A stretch of DNA of 41,099 nt from Butyrivibrio sp. (GCA_024694565.1 JAILJR010000007.1:1-41099); one strand, 5' to 3'; shown: positions 25,953-34,460, counted from the stretch's first letter. Translations and numbers: made by a program. The notes: generated from the sequence alone by a model not told the origin.

Positions 25953-27593
25953 TTAGCTGTACCGCAAGAAACTCATCCTTGCTCTGTCAAGAATCTCAGC
26001 GTCAGCTGTGCCATCGATGTAGGCTGAAATATCCGATATGATCTCGTTTTCCCTGTCTTCATTTAATCGCTCCGCCCAGGTCGTTGCCATCAGAACTATA
26101 AAGACTAAAAGCGCGAGCCACACAATAATGGCTTTGCCGAATTTTCTGTCATGATCATGGCGGATGACCCAGTGGAAATACAAAAGTCCCAGGAACGACC
26201 AGACAGCCATAAGCACGTAGGTCTCTGTCTCGATCGTATAGTCATAAAAAGCACTCGGGAAAAGAAGAAACACAGCGAATGCAACTAAAATGAACAGGCA
26301 GATTCCGCTGATAAATTCATTCATTTTCGCACCTTCCTGCCTCGAGACCTTAAATACGGCAACAGACGCAAAGCCATAGATAATGGTCGCTCCAATCGTG
26401 GTAGTATCAACGATCCACCCGATAGCAGTTCTTCCGAAGAATGGTATGGGCAGCGAGACAAGCAGTATCAGAAGTATGGAATTTACAGGAATCTGCAAAC
26501 TGTTAAGTGTGGCAAAGCACCCGGGGAGTATGCCATCCTGAGCCACAGCGTAGGTCAGCCTGCTTACTGTGCGCAGCATTCCGATCAGGCTTGTAAGTAC
26601 CAGTGACAGCAGTGATACCATCAATATATTCACGCCAAAATTTCCAAGATAATGATTTGCCGCATAGAAAGCGGGAAGTCCTGCAATCCCCTCAAATTCA
26701 TCAAGACGGCTGATATAATCAAGCCAGCCTGAACAGCTCTCCGGATAAGCGGAGACACTCATAAGAATAATAAAGATGTACAATGCCGTGGTAACGGCTA
26801 CAGATATAACAAGAACCCGGAACATGTTGCTGTGCTTAAATCTGTACTCCTCTGCTGAATGGGAGACTGACTCGAATCCTATAAAAGCCCAGGGTGATAT
26901 AAAGGCAATACGCACGATCTGTCTGAGAACTTCTGTATCCGGAAGAAAAGCCGGGCTCATAGTCGTTCCATTGCTGCCAAACCCGAACATGGCTACAACG
27001 AAGCACACCGTAATTCCAACAGTAAAAAGCAGAACCATCACTACCATGATCCGGGCGGTAGCCTTTTTGCTCTTCATGCACAAAAGACCAACAAGCCACA
27101 TAACCACCAGGGTCACGATCGCTTCCCCCAAATAGACCTCATATCCAAATATGGTAAAGAGATACCCCTTTTTGAATACTGACTGCAGGAAATACCTCGC
27201 AAAAAGAGGGATACTCGTAGCGTTTGCCCAGAATATAGATATGTAGATAAGGAACATGAACCAGGCAATCAGAAACGCCCTGTCATAACCAAATATTTCC
27301 TTTACATAGTTGTACAGGCCCCCTGTACTGGGGTATCTGTTTGCAAGGAAATGATAATGGCTTGATACCATCAGCATCATGACAAATCCTATCAGCAGAC
27401 CTATTATGGAGCCCATCGGTCCCGCCTGGGAAAGGTAGGACTTGCTGGTGACAACAAGAGATCCCCATCCTATGGCTGATCCGACCGACAGCGCCCAGAC
27501 TGCCAGCGGTGAAAGATATGGCTGGAATTTTACTGAATTGTTAGTAGACAATGCTTGTACATTTCCGTTCTTCAGCATTGCAAACCTCTTCAT
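25953..27593 (-). CDS. APC-superfamily amino acid permease with extra C-terminal TM helix
   Basis: A 546-residue permease. The APC core has about 12 helices: AVWALSVGSAIGWGSLVVT (TM1, with the GSxIGxG motif), RYPSTGGLYNYVKEIFG (loop after TM2), then ISPWAFIGFESVSHSAEEY in TM6-7, typical of amino acid permeases. A thirteenth helix (about residues 490-515, KAIIVWLALLVFIVLMATTW) follows and then NEDRENEIISDISAYIDG. The final seven residues MSFLRYS come from a frame that ends at 25953; in the -1 frame the protein would continue as AKDEFLAVQLRRLHDADNTS straight into the GGDEF protein. Start is MKRF or the ATG at 27578 (AAGAGG six nt before it). Substrate unknown. Confidence 0.88.
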   Translation of the reverse strand: MKRFAMLKNGNVQALSTNNSVKFQPYLSPLAVWALSVGSAIGWGSLVVTSKSYLSQAGPMGSIIGLLIGFVMMLMVSSHYHFLANRYPSTGGLYNYVKEIFGYDRAFLIAWFMFLIYISIFWANATSIPLFARYFLQSVFKKGYLFTIFGYEVYLGEAIVTLVVMWLVGLLCMKSKKATARIMVVMVLLFTVGITVCFVVAMFGFGSNGTTMSPAFLPDTEVLRQIVRIAFISPWAFIGFESVSHSAEEYRFKHSNMFRVLVISVAVTTALYIFIILMSVSAYPESCSGWLDYISRLDEFEGIAGLPAFYAANHYLGNFGVNILMVSLLSLVLTSLIGMLRTVSRLTYAVAQDGILPGCFATLNSLQIPVNSILLILLVSLPIPFFGRTAIGWIVDTTTIGATIIYGFASVAVFKVSRQEGAKMNEFISGICLFILVAFAVFLLFPSAFYDYTIETETYVLMAVWSFLGLLYFHWVIRHDHDRKFGKAIIVWLALLVFIVLMATTWAERLNEDRENEIISDISAYIDGTADAEILDRARMSFLRYS

Positions 27594-27689
27594 TTTGTTT
27601 TTGAATAAAACAATTTATTGACTAATATTAACACGAATTATCGGTATTTTCCAACTTCGCTTCACACACATCAAGATGCCCCTAACCCG

Positions 27690-27710
27690 CCCGGATACTG
27701 AATTGTAGCC
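27690..27710 (-). repeat. Dispersed intergenic repeat, copy D (reverse)
   Basis: CTGAATTGTAGCC (27698-27710) is the reverse complement of GGCTACAATTCAG, one base off the copy at 14804. Continuing the reverse strand gives TATCCGGGCGGG, like the CATCCGGGG of the tandem repeat at 32079. Confidence 0.45.
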
Positions 27711-27741
27711 TTTCAAGCAAAAAAAGTTTAAAGTAATTTAA

Positions 27742-27771
27742 TTTCATTGTCGCATTATTCTTTTATATAAT
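27742..27771 (+). promoter_or_regulatory. Promoter of the secreted-protein gene
   Basis: TATAAT (27766-27771) with TTTCAT (27742-27747) 18 nt upstream, in an A/T-rich stretch. Transcription would begin near 27778 and leave a leader of about 163 nt before the ATG at 27941. Confidence 0.55.
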
Positions 27772-27798
27772 TAATTCATTAGAATTTTTACAACGCTG

Positions 27799-27922
27799 CT
27801 TTCGGTCGCGCATAGCCGGGTATGAAATCTCAAACGCATCCTAAGGACGAAAGACATCAGGCCTCTCACGTAAGAAGGTTATCCTCATGTCAGATCCCAT
27901 CTGAGATGGCAGCCCTTAGGAT
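27799..27922 (+). ncRNA. Structured 5' leader, possible riboswitch of undetermined class
   Basis: Several helices can form: P1 ATCCTAAGG (27838-27846) with CCTTAGGAT (27914-27922), a perfect 9 bp; GACAT (27853-27857) with ATGTC (27887-27891); CAGAT (27891-27895) with ATCTG (27899-27903). CTTTCG (27799-27804) can also pair with CGAAAG (27848-27853) inside P1, a pseudoknot. P1 closes 5 nt before AAGGAGG, so it could control access to the ribosome site. GEMM-I signature sequences (GCAAA.., GACGCAAAGC) are not matched. No known class fits cleanly. Confidence 0.45.
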
Positions 27923-27940
27923 TATCAAGGAGGACTATCT

Positions 27941-30620
27941 ATGAAAAACAATCTTAACAAAAAGCTCATCGGTCTCATGGCAGTAGGTATCACAGCAGGA
28001 CTGATGGTCTGCCCGGTGCATGTAAGTGCAAATGAAAATGACCCGGAATCATTAGGTGAAATTGATCCTGATTCTCTGCTTTCAGGCGGCAATGATGATA
28101 CGTTGAATAATGGTTCCTCAGAGGATGATATAGGCGCTCCTACTCCTGATGACGGAACGTCATTGGATAATACCGGCGATAATTCTTCGAATGATGGCTC
28201 CTCCGGGGATGGTACAGGTGATGCTTCCTCTAATGATGGCTCCTCCGGGGATAATACAGGTGATGCTTCTTCCTCTGAGGACCCCGCTGTCGTCGATACC
28301 GGCGATCATGTTGCCGACCTGATAGACAGTGCTGAAGAAAGCGCTTTAGCTGCTGAAACCGGATTCGGGAATGCATCAGATCAGGCTGATCAGGCAATTC
28401 AGGATCCTCTCTCTCTGAGGGTGAAGCTGCTGTAGAAAAAGCATCTGAAGCAATATCGGAAGCCAAAGAAGAATATGCTGAGGCATCTGAGCAATTAGAG
28501 AACGCCCAGAAGGCTCTTGATGAAGCCGGTGAGCTTTTACAAACCGCCGAAGATAATCAGACTGAGATTGAGGCTCAGCTTGAGGCTGCCAAGAAAGAGC
28601 AGGAAACTCTGGAATCTGAGGTCATGGCCAATCAGGAAGCTGCTGATTATTATGAAGATGTGCTTAAATCATATGAAGGGCTTGAAGAGAGCGGCTTTCA
28701 TAAGATACTCGAATCCCAGGAGGATTTGGCGGCGACTGACAAATCTGATCCGTTATACAGTGTTTTACAGGATAATGTCGCCAATAACATTATGCAATAT
28801 TACATCCTGGATTCCGAAGAAGAGAATCTGAGTGATGTTTCATTCCAGCATGTCCGGGACAAGTATGTTGAGTATTATGACAGTAATAACAGACCCATCG
28901 ATGGCGATATTTCATACTGGATTGTAGAATACAAAACTCCCGATGGAAATGTCTATCAGCGAAGATACCAGTATAATGTAGATTCAGATGGTGATTTCAG
29001 CTTTACCAGCCTGGAAATTTTTCCTGACGCAACATTTGAATCAACATCCGGTACTGCTGTGGAAAAGAAGCAATATGTACCGACAGAAAACACTCATGCC
29101 TATGAGATAAAACAGGATGACGGGACAAGGATGCTGTATGCCATAGATACAGCCACAGATACCCCTGTCGGTATTGATATAGCTGATGAGCCAAAAGATG
29201 AATCAAAACCCTTAAAGCATGAAAAAGGATCCACTTCAAAAAAGTACGAAAAGGTTGAAGGATCGACCACACAGGATATCGTATACAAATTTTCAGAAGA
29301 TGGAAAAAAATAGAAGAGATCAGTATCGTTGAGTATCAAAAGTATAATATTAATAACATTGTAACAGAACAGATAGGACCTGTAACATATTACCGTACCT
29401 ACGAAGAAGCAGAAACAGCTGCTGCAAGGATAGTAAATAAATATACTGACGATGCCCATAAGCCCCAAAATGTTGACTATGTATATGAAATTTCAAAGCT
29501 CACAAGGAATCGGTTATGGGGTGCAACCTCCATTATAAAAAAAGTAACTACTAACACTTATACAGATGATATTAAATCAAAGACAACTACCTACAAAGCC
29601 ACAGAATATCAATATGTTTCTTCAGAAGAAAAAAGTGACTTAACACTTGCTCATGCAGGCAATAACCTTAGCTCAACAAAGGATTCTGAATTCCAGGTAA
29701 CAATGTCGCAGCATAAGGATGCTGTCACCAATGCTGCCGAAGCAAAGAAGGAATACCAGACTGCCAAACAGGACCTTGATGAAAGTATTAAAAAACTGGA
29801 CGATGTAAATACCAGAATAGAAAAGCTTGAGGCTGAGCTTCTGACAGATGAAGAAATAAATAAGCTTCAGAATTAGCATACTATAGCTCTTGCCCAGGTT
29901 GATTCTGCGCAGGATGCCAAGAATCAGGCAGCACAGAAGATCAGTCAGGCAGAAAAAGCTCTGCAAAGATCTGAAAACATCGTTCAATCCATGCGCAACA
30001 GAAATAATGGCAGAATCGATGGAAGAGGCGATGTTGCTGATACTGACGGAGGCTTTGACGAAAGAGGTGATGTTGCTGATACAGACGGCATTATTCAACG
30101 TGGCCCGGGCAATGCATTATCCAATGATAATTACACAATAACCGGTGCATCAGAGGTCCTTAGAAAAGAAGCCGCCTTAAACGGAGCATCCGACAGCGCT
30201 GCGGAAAATGTCTACGAATTAGTGGTCAGGTATCAGAAAACCGGTATCGATGCCCTGAAAGAAAAAGCTGCAACTCTTCTCTCCGCTCTTCCACCGACCA
30301 GCAAAGTCAGACTTTATATCATGCTGGCAAGAGATTATTACATGAAGAATGTCAATAATCCTGATTTTAAATTCTTTAATGCAGAAAAGTATCTCGAAAA
30401 GTATACCGATGTGAAGAACGCAGCCATTGACAGTGGAGAGAAAGACCTTAAGGCCTTTGCACTTAATCACTTACTCACCAGAGGAATCTTTGAAGACCGA
30501 AGCAGCATGACAGATTTTGACCCAGTAAAACAGATCTATGCGAATCCTTCAAAGTTTAACGAAATATCACTGGAAGACCCTGCTCTTCCGGAGCAAGTCT
30601 ATAACCTGTATACCAAATGA
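27941..30620 (+). pseudogene. Secreted coiled-coil surface protein, broken by two frameshifts and one amber codon
   Basis: One ancestral protein of about 890 residues. Segment 1 (27941-28435): signal peptide ending VHVSA, then an Asp/Ser/Gly-rich linker with a 14-residue tandem repeat. The frame is lost at (CT)5 (28407-28416); removing one CT restores it. Segment 2 (to 29313): long coiled coil (EKASEAISEAKEEYAEASEQ) and a globular part. The frame is lost again at A7 (29304-29310); one extra A restores it. Segment 3 runs to TAG at 29874-29876 and the same frame resumes (TIALAQVDSAQDAKNQ) to 30620. The C-terminal part has two RGDVADTDG repeats and EKYLEKYTDV...LTRGIFEDRSS, like the PDV/HY..GxxEGR domain of clostridial surface proteins. 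Probably non-functional as sequenced. Confidence 0.8.
28190..28273 (+). repeat. 42-bp coding tandem repeat, two copies
   Basis: Units 28190-28231 and 28232-28273 differ at a few bases and encode NDGSSGDGTGDASS and NDGSSGDNTGDASS. A degenerate half copy precedes them. They form the flexible linker after the signal peptide. Confidence 0.85.
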
Positions 30621-30673
30621 ACTACCCTCACCGGCACCACGTCGGAAAGGTTTTCTCCCACGACGTTATAATG

Positions 30674-30713
30674 AAAATGCTGCCCGGGATCTTTTCCCGG
30701 ACAGCATTTGTTT
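30674..30713. terminator. Bidirectional terminator between the surface protein and antiporter genes
   Basis: AAATGCTGCCCGGG (30675-30688) pairs with CCCGGACAGCATTT (30696-30709) with one mismatch, followed by GTTT on the plus strand and preceded by A tract. It serves the convergent genes on both sides. Confidence 0.85.
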
Positions 30714-30740
30714 ATGAAAGTGATTGCCGAATATATCTTT

Positions 30741-31922
30741 TCAGGCTTTCTTTGCTTCATCGGACGCATAAATTGCCTTAAGAAATATCGGTGTAAGTAT
30801 TGAGCTTACTACTATCAAAAGTATAACAGCTGTAAAGTATCTGCTGTCGACTATATCAGCTTTGAGGCCTCGCTGCGCCACAATCAGTGCAACCTCTCCT
30901 CTGGTCATCATTCCCACACCTATCTTTAAGGAATCCGACGTATTGTACTTAAGGCACTTTGCTACAACTCCGCAGCCGATAACCTTTGCCAGCAGACCCA
31001 CAACAACAAAGGCAGCTGAAAAAGCAAGGATGGTAATATCAACAGTTCTCAGATTAGTCTGAAGTCCGACACTTGCAAAAAACACCGGACCAAATATCAT
31101 GTAAGAATTGATGTCCATCTTTCTGTCAATATACTCTGAATCATCCAGGGAGCTTAATATAATGCCTGCTACATAAGCGCCTGTGATATCTGCTACTCCA
31201 AAATACTTATCAGCGATATAAGCCAGTGCAAACGCAAGCGCAAGTCCCATGATTGGAATTCTTCTCGTATGTGGCCACCTCTGATCCATTTTTTGCATGG
31301 CCTTAAAAATACCAATTCCAACAACGACCGAAAGCGCGAAGAACGCCATCGTCTTTAAGCAAACAGCAAGTAAATTGGAATCAGGATCCTTTAACCCCAG
31401 AACCGCTGTAAGGACCACAATACCTATTACATCATCTATGATGGCCGCACTCATTATGGTAGTTCCCACATCTGTGGAAATCTTCCCCAGTTCCTTTAAT
31501 ACCTGAACTGTTATGCTCACGGAAGTCGCAGTAAGAATTGTTCCTATGAAAAGAGCCTTTATAAATTCTACCGAACCGGGAGCGGCAAAACCGTAGAAAA
31601 TCATATACAGAATCGTACCCATGACGAGGGGAACCGCAACACCTGTGCATGCAAGTATCGTTGCTTTTAAGCCTGACTTTTTGAGCTTCTCAATATCTGT
31701 CTCAAGCCCTGCGCTGAACATCAGCAGGATAACACCGATCTCAGCCATGCCGGAAAGAAAATCTCCGGCCTGTACAAGGTTAAACAGCGTCGGTCCTATG
31801 AGAAGTCCGGCGACAATCTCACCGGCTACCTGCGGCGCATGAAGCCTTCTTGCGATGAGGCCGAAAAACTTTGCACTGACAATTATGATCACCAGATCTC
31901 TTAGAATTTGAATCGTATCCAT
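30741..31922 (-). CDS. CPA2-family cation:proton antiporter
   Basis: A 393-residue membrane antiporter exchanging Na+ or K+ for protons. Seen: HAPQVAGEIVAGLLIGPTLF near TM2 and the transport-site motif SAAIIDDVIGIVVL with the paired Asp residues of electrogenic NapA/KefB-like exchangers. Twelve to thirteen helices fit the length. MMTRGEVALIVAQRG near the C-terminus is also typical. The KefB/C TrkA-N domain is absent, so it is a short GerN/NapA-type protein. GGAGG lies 6 nt before the ATG, and a 19-bp inverted repeat overlaps this site. It is followed by a strong terminator. Confidence 0.92.
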   Translation of the reverse strand: MDTIQILRDLVIIIVSAKFFGLIARRLHAPQVAGEIVAGLLIGPTLFNLVQAGDFLSGMAEIGVILLMFSAGLETDIEKLKKSGLKATILACTGVAVPLVMGTILYMIFYGFAAPGSVEFIKALFIGTILTATSVSITVQVLKELGKISTDVGTTIMSAAIIDDVIGIVVLTAVLGLKDPDSNLLAVCLKTMAFFALSVVVGIGIFKAMQKMDQRWPHTRRIPIMGLALAFALAYIADKYFGVADITGAYVAGIILSSLDDSEYIDRKMDINSYMIFGPVFFASVGLQTNLRTVDITILAFSAAFVVVGLLAKVIGCGVVAKCLKYNTSDSLKIGVGMMTRGEVALIVAQRGLKADIVDSRYFTAVILLIVVSSILTPIFLKAIYASDEAKKA

Positions 31923-31932
31923 ATTCTACCTC

Positions 31933-31951
31933 CATTAGTTTAACACTAATG
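31933..31951 (-). promoter_or_regulatory. Inverted repeat at the antiporter ribosome site
   Basis: CATTAGTTTAACACTAATG has perfect 7-bp arms (31933-31939 and 31945-31951) and a 5-nt centre. It lies directly upstream of the GGAGG site of the antiporter gene, where it could be an operator or a small RNA hairpin. Confidence 0.5.
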
Positions 31952-32004
31952 AAGGAGTATGAACCTTTTCCCGTCAACAGTCAAGTCAAAGAGAGCAATT
32001 CAGT

Positions 32005-32152
32005 TGCAAGCCGTGGCAGGGACTTGACGTTATGATTCATCTGCAAGCCGGGGCAAGGACTTGACGTAACGAATCATTTGCCATCCGGGGCAGGGACTTG
32101 ACGTTACAATTCATTTACCATCCGGAACAGGGACTTGACGTTACGATTCATT
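32005..32152. repeat. Tandem array of four 37-bp repeats
   Basis: Four head-to-tail units of exactly 37 bp begin at 32005, 32042, 32079 and 32116. They share CCGGGGCAGGGACTTGACGT and end in TTACGATTCATT with a few substitutions. Just upstream (31977-32004) lies an inverted version of GACTTGAC (GTCAAGTC) and AGCAATTCAGT. No unrelated spacers separate the units, so it is not CRISPR. It fills the region between the antiporter start and the end of the BASS gene. Confidence 0.9.
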
Positions 32153-32205
32153 TAATAATCGTGACAGGACAGGCGGCTGCGATATACAACTGCCAGGCTC
32201 CTAAA

Positions 32206-33132
32206 TCAGCCTTCAATTCTTCTGAAAATATTAGCCAATATGGCTCCTGAAATATTATGCCATACAGAGAAAATTGCACCCGGGACTGTTGCCATTGCGA
32301 GGGAAGGAAAAGCAGATGCTGCGAGCGAAGATGCAAGGCCCGAGTTCTGCATTCCAATCTCAATTGCCAAAGCTTTTTTTCTTGGCATCGGAAGCTTTAA
32401 AAGCAGTCCAAGAAGAAACCCCACCATGTAACCAAGAAGATTATGCAGGATAACTACAGCAAAAACAACCGCACCCGTTTTTAAAATGCTTTCCGAATTA
32501 TGTGAGACCACAGCTGCAACAATAAGCGTAATGGAAACAACCGAGACCAGCGGAAGAACATCCGATACTTTTTCTGTGTACCTGCTCCAAAATCTGTTAA
32601 TGATAAAGCCAAGAACTATTGGAACAATAACAACCTTGATGATCGAGATGAACATGCTAAAGACATCAACATGTACTGATGTTTTCAAGAGCAGATACGT
32701 AATGGCAGGGGTAAGAAATGGCGCCAGTAAAGTATTGACACTGGTCATTCCAACAGACAAAGCCACATCACCTTTACTCAGATAAGTCATCACATTACTT
32801 GCTGTTCCTCCCGGACAGGTTCCCACCAGAATTACACCGGCTAACAGACCTGCTTCCAGTCCAAAAATCCTTCCAAGACAAAACGCCAGCAGAGGCATAA
32901 TTGTGAACTGGGCAATGCATCCGATAATGATATCCTTGGGCCTCTTAAACACAATTGCAAAGTCTTCAAGCTTTAACGTCAGTCCCATTCCAAACATTAC
33001 AAGCATAAGCAGATAATTGATCCAGGATGTCTGAATCCAAAGGCATGTCTTCGGCAAAAATAAAGCAAGCGCTGCGATCAAAAGAACAATGGCCGCCATA
33101 TATTTCCCAACGAATTCGCTCAACCTTTTCAT
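32206..33132 (-). CDS. Bile acid:sodium symporter family (BASS) transporter
   Basis: A 308-residue membrane protein with about ten helices. MFGMGLTLKLEDF and GLLAGVILVGTCPGGTASNVMTYLSKGDVALSVGMTS are the family signatures (GxxxGGTASNVxTxxAxGDxALS). EIGMQNSGLASSLAAS is the second unwound-helix motif (E-x-G-x-QN), which binds sodium and substrate. In bacteria, members take up organic anions such as pantoate rather than bile acids; which one cannot be told. AAGGAGAG precedes the ATG. It shares direction with the antiporter but the tandem repeat lies between them. Confidence 0.93.
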   Translation of the reverse strand: MKRLSEFVGKYMAAIVLLIAALALFLPKTCLWIQTSWINYLLMLVMFGMGLTLKLEDFAIVFKRPKDIIIGCIAQFTIMPLLAFCLGRIFGLEAGLLAGVILVGTCPGGTASNVMTYLSKGDVALSVGMTSVNTLLAPFLTPAITYLLLKTSVHVDVFSMFISIIKVVIVPIVLGFIINRFWSRYTEKVSDVLPLVSVVSITLIVAAVVSHNSESILKTGAVVFAVVILHNLLGYMVGFLLGLLLKLPMPRKKALAIEIGMQNSGLASSLAASAFPSLAMATVPGAIFSVWHNISGAILANIFRRIEG

Positions 33133-33669
33133 ATCATTTTCTCTCCTTTTTATATTTCATCTGAGCCCATTTTTGCCACGATTTTTCATTGAATATTTGG
33201 CAATCCTTCACATTACTTTTAGCTCATATAAACACTATAAACCTTTTAATTCTTTTATCAAAGATTATCTTCTGCTCCATCAGGATCCCCGGCGAAAACA
33301 GTCAGATCGCTTTATGACGCCATCGTCACAAATTATCGGAATACCGTCAATTTGAATTAGCAAGATTCGCCTGTGTGTACACAAGGCATCTTGCAAGCGA
33401 ATTATCATTCACTTGTTTCATTGGGGATCACGCTCCCCAAACCCTCGTTGGCTTGCCTTTGGCAAGCAGATTATTGCAGCTCATTCACAATCTGATCTTC
33501 CTGAAAAATCATGAGTCAGCGGACGAAAATCTCTCCGCACTTCAAGGTTACAACCCAGTGGTATTTCAGTATCTCAAAATCTCAAAATATTTTTACTCCT
33601 TGTTATACAGATGCTTCAGATATGATAGAATACTCGATGAGACTCAGACACTTTTTTACGGAGATTTTT
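33133..33669. other. Long intergenic region with several hairpins
   Basis: No gene is recognised over 537 nt. The stretch 33350-33480 holds TTGGGGATCACGCTCCCCAA (7-bp arms) and, shortly after, GCTTGCC (33451-33457) pairing with GGCAAGC (33461-33467), plus an imperfect pair GCAAGAT/ATCTTGC (33360-33396). The remainder holds the promoter area of the HAD gene (TATGAT near 33618). It may be the end of a decayed mobile element or a structured RNA. Confidence 0.45.
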
Positions 33670-34266
33670 ATGAACATTTATATTGATTTTGACGATTGCC
33701 TGTGTGAGACAGCCAAACATTTTTCGCAGCTTGTCGCCAGGCTTTTTGGGAAGGATATCCCTTATGAGGAGATCCATTATTTTGATCTTAAGAAGTCCTT
33801 TTCTCTGACAGATGAACAGTATGAACATATGATGATCGAAGGTCACACTCCTGATGTTCTTTTGTCGTACGACGAGACTCCTGGAGCGATCAAAACCATC
33901 AACGAGTGGGTTGAAAAAGGACATAACGTATCCATTATTACCGGCCGTCCCTCCAGCGCTTACGAGCCGTCAAGATTGTGGCTTGATCAGCACGGACTTG
34001 AAAATGTAAAACTATATTGCCTCAATAAATACGGGCGTGACAGTTTTATAAAAAACAGTTCGTTTACTCTTGAGCTGGAAGATTATTACAAGATGAAATT
34101 CGATTATGCAATTGAAGATTCTCCGGCAGCTTTTAAATATTTCTCCCACCTGCCGCAGCTCAAAGTAATGGTCTTTGACAGGCCATGGAACCGGGACTGC
34201 GAGTTCCCAACAGACCAATTTTTCCGTTGCCAAAACTGGGATACGATAAAAATGCTTGTGCGATAA
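33670..34266 (+). CDS. HAD-superfamily 5'-nucleotidase-like phosphatase (NT5C type)
   Basis: A 198-residue cytosolic phosphohydrolase. The N-terminus MNIYIDFDDCLCETAKHF has the DxDD nucleophile motif (Asp6, Asp8). HNVSIITGRPSS is motif II with Thr, a Lys (YGRDSFIKNSS or YKMKF) fits motif III, and DYAIEDSPAAF is the acidic motif IV. This order matches deoxyribonucleotidase-like NT5C proteins of Firmicutes. The chosen ATG has GGAG seven nt upstream and starts exactly at the first strand; a longer frame from 33511 has no family likeness. Substrate probably a nucleotide, not proven. Confidence 0.87.
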   Translation: MNIYIDFDDCLCETAKHFSQLVARLFGKDIPYEEIHYFDLKKSFSLTDEQYEHMMIEGHTPDVLLSYDETPGAIKTINEWVEKGHNVSIITGRPSSAYEPSRLWLDQHGLENVKLYCLNKYGRDSFIKNSSFTLELEDYYKMKFDYAIEDSPAAFKYFSHLPQLKVMVFDRPWNRDCEFPTDQFFRCQNWDTIKMLVR

Positions 34267-34383
34267 AACCGGGCAATCAAAGTTGTTGAGGGGCTGGCTT
34301 CGCGAAGGTTTTGAGGGTCCGGATCGAGGGTTAAATATTCTCGAATAATTTAAAGTGTATCGCTTGTATATCAGCAAAAAAAT

Positions 34384-34416
34384 ATAGCAGGTATCCTATG
34401 AAAAGATACCTGCTAT
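34384..34416. terminator. Terminator shared by the HAD and EFR1 genes
   Basis: ATAGCAGGTATC (34384-34395) pairs perfectly with GATACCTGCTAT (34405-34416). The A tract on its left gives TTTTTTT on the minus strand, so it chiefly ends the EFR1 transcript. Confidence 0.85.
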
Positions 34417-34460
34417 TTACACTCTTAATCCTCTTTGATCCCTTCCTCCATTAATCCGAT

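Noticed and set aside
25953..25990. Programmed -1 ribosomal frameshift joining permease and GGDEF protein
   Set aside because: No X-XXY-YYZ slippery heptamer or downstream stimulatory structure is evident, so a mutation, read error or recent split is preferred.
27799..27922. c-di-GMP-I (GEMM) riboswitch
   Set aside because: The conserved GCAAA and GACGCAAAGC blocks are not matched; GGACGAAAGAC is only vaguely similar. Kept as an unclassified structured leader instead.
32005..32152. CRISPR array
   Set aside because: Units are directly adjacent with no unique spacers, and no cas gene is in the window.
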